DNA of 64,000 nt from an uncultured Flavobacteriales bacterium. GTDB lineage: Bacteria > Bacteroidota > Bacteroidia > Flavobacteriales_D > Parvicellaceae. The stretch covers positions 185,044-249,043 of the forward strand of contig CALSMU010000009.1 of the NCBI GenBank assembly GCA_943787535.1, given 5' to 3'. The notes beneath the pieces were generated by a model that was not told the DNA's origin, searched no databases, and saw only the letters and a list, made by a program, of their open reading frames with translations. A program made the position numbers and the translations under genes. Of the stretch, positions 63,901 through 64,000 are shown in pieces; within the stretch, counting starts at the first letter, position 1, and each line of letters opens with the position of its first letter.

Positions 63901-64000
63901 CGTCTGAAATAGTTAACGTATATAGACCTGCTCCAACCCCTCCAATATCCTCTGTCGATTCTCCGCTACTCCATGCGAATGTGTAAGGAGATGTTCCGCC
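57935..64000 (-). CDS. Giant SprB-repeat adhesin with T9SS sorting domain (N-terminus off the window)
   Basis: The frame is open from the stop at 57935 to the right edge, giving at least 2,021 residues; the N-terminus and signal peptide are not in the window. An apparent start codon at 63859 is only an internal TTG. About 23 SprB-type repeats of roughly 80 residues follow one another, each with a DExCGdgsGxIdi core, an aromatic PYTYSWdnGatTEDis segment and a GTYtvtvtDnnGC end. Two repeats contain a 100-residue insert (at 60905-61212 and 59455-59765). The C-terminal about 80 residues are a T9SS type A domain (SVYPNPAKDQFVIDFNFNSD to the end). SprB repeats in Flavobacterium are linked to gliding adhesins. 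Expected place: cell surface. Confidence 0.93.
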   Translation of the reverse strand, partial: GGTSPYTFAWSSGESTEDIGGVGAGLYTLTISDASGCQFSEDIDVSTLPGMNIALDGSTNEVCSFDNGSIDVSVTGGSGSYGYSWDNGASTEDLINIGSGTYTLTVTDANGCSENSAFSIINDVSNCSAYCYLNIATNQVSDESCGDGSGSIDITILDATSPYIISWDNGSTTDDISSLSAGTYTVTVLDANQCELIESFTVGNNAGTLEVSSSATSNENCGNNDGTIDIVSAGGTSPYSYAWSNGATTEDVTGLAAGTYDVIINDNAGCTITEVFTVGNNVGTMSESAGVSSEICGNGGGTINLTVIGGVTPYSYSWSNGSTNEDQTLLSAGTYSVIITDGVGCTLSSVDYTVTNSPTDLTILSIDITNENCNDGAGAIDINVINGTLPYTYTWSNSDVTEDLSDLSAGVYSCAIVDNNGCQVETGDQTVFNQGGSLSVSTISITDEVCGDATGQIDVDVTGGTTPYTFSWDNGATTEDIIDLATGAYMITVTDAAGCAISYTESIQDVSPGFSIAVTSATDEVCSDGSGSIDISTTGGANPISYVWNNGATTEDISFLNAGTYSLVVTDNNGCELYASATIGGEGISVGSVSVSDEICGNASGAIDISFSGGVNPYGFTWSNGEITEDISGLSVGTYSVNITGSGGCSYSDSYTVGNNTSGLAITSTTAIDENCGDGNGAINVSTTGGVLPLLYNWDNGAITQGLSGLSAGTYVLTIEDANGCSVGTSATVVNNAAGFTASISTVTDETCGDASGAIDIDVSGGSLPYTYVWDSGETTEDISGISGGTYEVTVTDNNSCSIALQGTVNNITGTLAVANDIIGDASCTSLNGYIDLTISGGAIPYTFAWDSGQTTEDISGMSPGTYNCVITDNVGCIVNYSGTINSNGGLITTNVIITDETCGNGQGQIDVLVTGGINPFTYSWTGASPSNCCDYTLDMFDASTSWNGAFVTVLLDGISIGDFTVLGGGANMETFSACDGQNIELVWNAGAFDNEVSFDLLDPSGAVIFSQGPSPIAGSLHTTIGSCPGSGPNETSVSNLSSGTYQLTITDNVGCSITEIYPIQNNQPNLQLTTTSVIDDQCSQSQGQIIANAAGALAPTEFTLDGNPDGFFPGQFFALAQGTYSLMVTDANGCQESMQVSVANQSTFAVTVLAIDDENCSFGDGAIDIDIAGSGANYSYTWSNGATTQDISGLVAGSYTCNISDLDNFCDDNITVDVLLNPGFTLQSFSIDESCGDGSGGIDVTTNGGTLPISYLWDNGATTEDISGLSEGEYTVTATDNVGCVVELSDTIHNSTGTLSISDVIINENCANGLGEIDLTVTGGIGPYSFTWSNSETTEDIVGLSSGNYNCMIIDNAGCTINYSGDINDFFGGISTDTLIVDETCNQSNGSINVTVNGGVAPYIFSWTGATPNPCCSYSLEMQDLFGDGWNGGFITVLIDGVSIGDYSVTGGDDEIAMIPICNGESIELVYTAGNWEEENTYTLYDSQGNILFTDGINPTVGSAYSGVGSCTSAPEETGISGLSSGSYDLTITDNSGCSLTQTYLVQAAVSTLDLILINVTDDQCLQSQGQVQVTSTGGSAPVSYTLDGQPEMFGGNFFGVAAGDYLLMAEDNEGCQDTMTITVVNQSTFTTTIVAVIDENCGNSDGAVDIDVAGSGTNFSYSWDNGETTQDLSGLAAGTYTCTITDVDNTCYDEVSVELINTADFTVSMSTVDESCGDGSGSIDLTITGGSSLTFAWSNGATTEDLSSLVAGNYTCLITDGTSGCTFNIDVDIMNVTNGMVVTSTYNDENCGDGNGSINVTVSGGSGNYSYNWNSGETTEDLSGLGAGTYSVIVTDDTDGCSIVETIIIGNNVNYTLSGVVNNSTCSTCTDGSIDVSIVEIVPDGPYTYSWNSGETTQDVSGLLPGTYTVTITGASGCTIAESFVVENSVAITLLSNEWQLSVYPNPAKDQFVIDFNFNSDTDVRFEMLDMIGQVVEQSTMQFYVGKRTIDASRFESGIYLLRFTNGKTQQIIRVNISK
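58622..61519 (-). repeat. Tandem duplication of five-repeat blocks within the adhesin gene
   Basis: Taking the Cys codon of the repeat core as marker, equivalent repeats lie at 61517-61519, 60068-60070 and 58622-58624, giving block lengths of 1,449 and 1,446 nt. Each block has the same order of five repeat types, including one with the 100-residue insert, one starting DDQC and one containing AGSGxNxSY. The blocks are diverged at the protein level, so the duplication is not recent. Confidence 0.75.

Noticed and set aside
57935..64000. Regular repeats that could suggest a CRISPR array or satellite DNA
   Set aside because: The period is about 240 nt, the frame is continuously open, and the repetition is at protein level (SprB-type). 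There are no short identical repeats with unique spacers.

Overview
The window is AT-rich chromosomal DNA from a member of the Bacteroidota, most likely a marine-type Flavobacteriales. The signs are three proteins with type IX secretion (T9SS) C-terminal sorting domains, an adhesin built of SprB-type repeats, promoters of the TAnnTTTG type rather than TTGACA/TATAAT, few clear Shine-Dalgarno sequences, and Bacteroidota-specific families (IPExxxVDY, DUF4837, Lacal_2735, long ExbB/ExbD operon). No insertion sequence, prophage, CRISPR array or rRNA was seen. One tRNA (Asn) is present.

Region 1 (1-12.2 kb, all minus strand) is a photobiology island. It encodes phytoene synthase and phytoene desaturase, a CarH-type B12-binding MerR repressor with the W-x9-EH and E-x-H-x-x-G signatures, a short BLUF flavin photoreceptor, a photolyase, a TspO homologue, an SRPBCC protein, a CIA30-type lipoprotein, an NAD-binding/DUF2867 protein, a flavin reductase fused to DUF2452, an SDR lacking the catalytic Tyr, and two tiny membrane proteins. 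The strongest unexplained signal is a 9-bp motif, TGTTTAACA or TGTTAAACA, that recurs at 21-22 bp spacing on top of recognisable promoters in this island: 6736-6787 (three copies), 11464-11493 (two), 3752-3781 (two, in the repressor's own promoter) and 2829-2869 (two, 32 bp apart). I infer that these are operators of the CarH-like protein and define a light-inducible regulon.

Region 2 (12.3-39 kb) is mainly housekeeping: tatA, gatA, a lytic transglycosylase, pyruvate kinase, an M42 peptidase, comF, gcvP, asparaginase and an ExbB/ExbD operon, with lipoproteins, membrane proteins and a T9SS-exported protein between them. Two enzymes of the guanidino-group-modifying superfamily lie side by side at 38.0-41.0 kb: a CtlX-like hydrolase and a secreted agmatine/peptidylarginine deiminase-like protein.

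Region 3 (41.3-57.9 kb) holds lspA, a zinc-less DksA-like protein, a long IleS, dxs, riboflavin synthase, trhO, a YceI protein, galE, rpoN, asnS with tRNA-Asn upstream on the same strand, and a PfkB kinase. The dxs and riboflavin synthase genes could feed isoprenoid and flavin supply for the island, but nothing in the sequence links them to it.

Region 4 (57.9-64 kb) is the C-terminal 2,021 residues of a giant T9SS adhesin running off the right edge. It has about 23 SprB-like repeats and an internal tandem duplication of five-repeat blocks of 1,449 and 1,446 nt.
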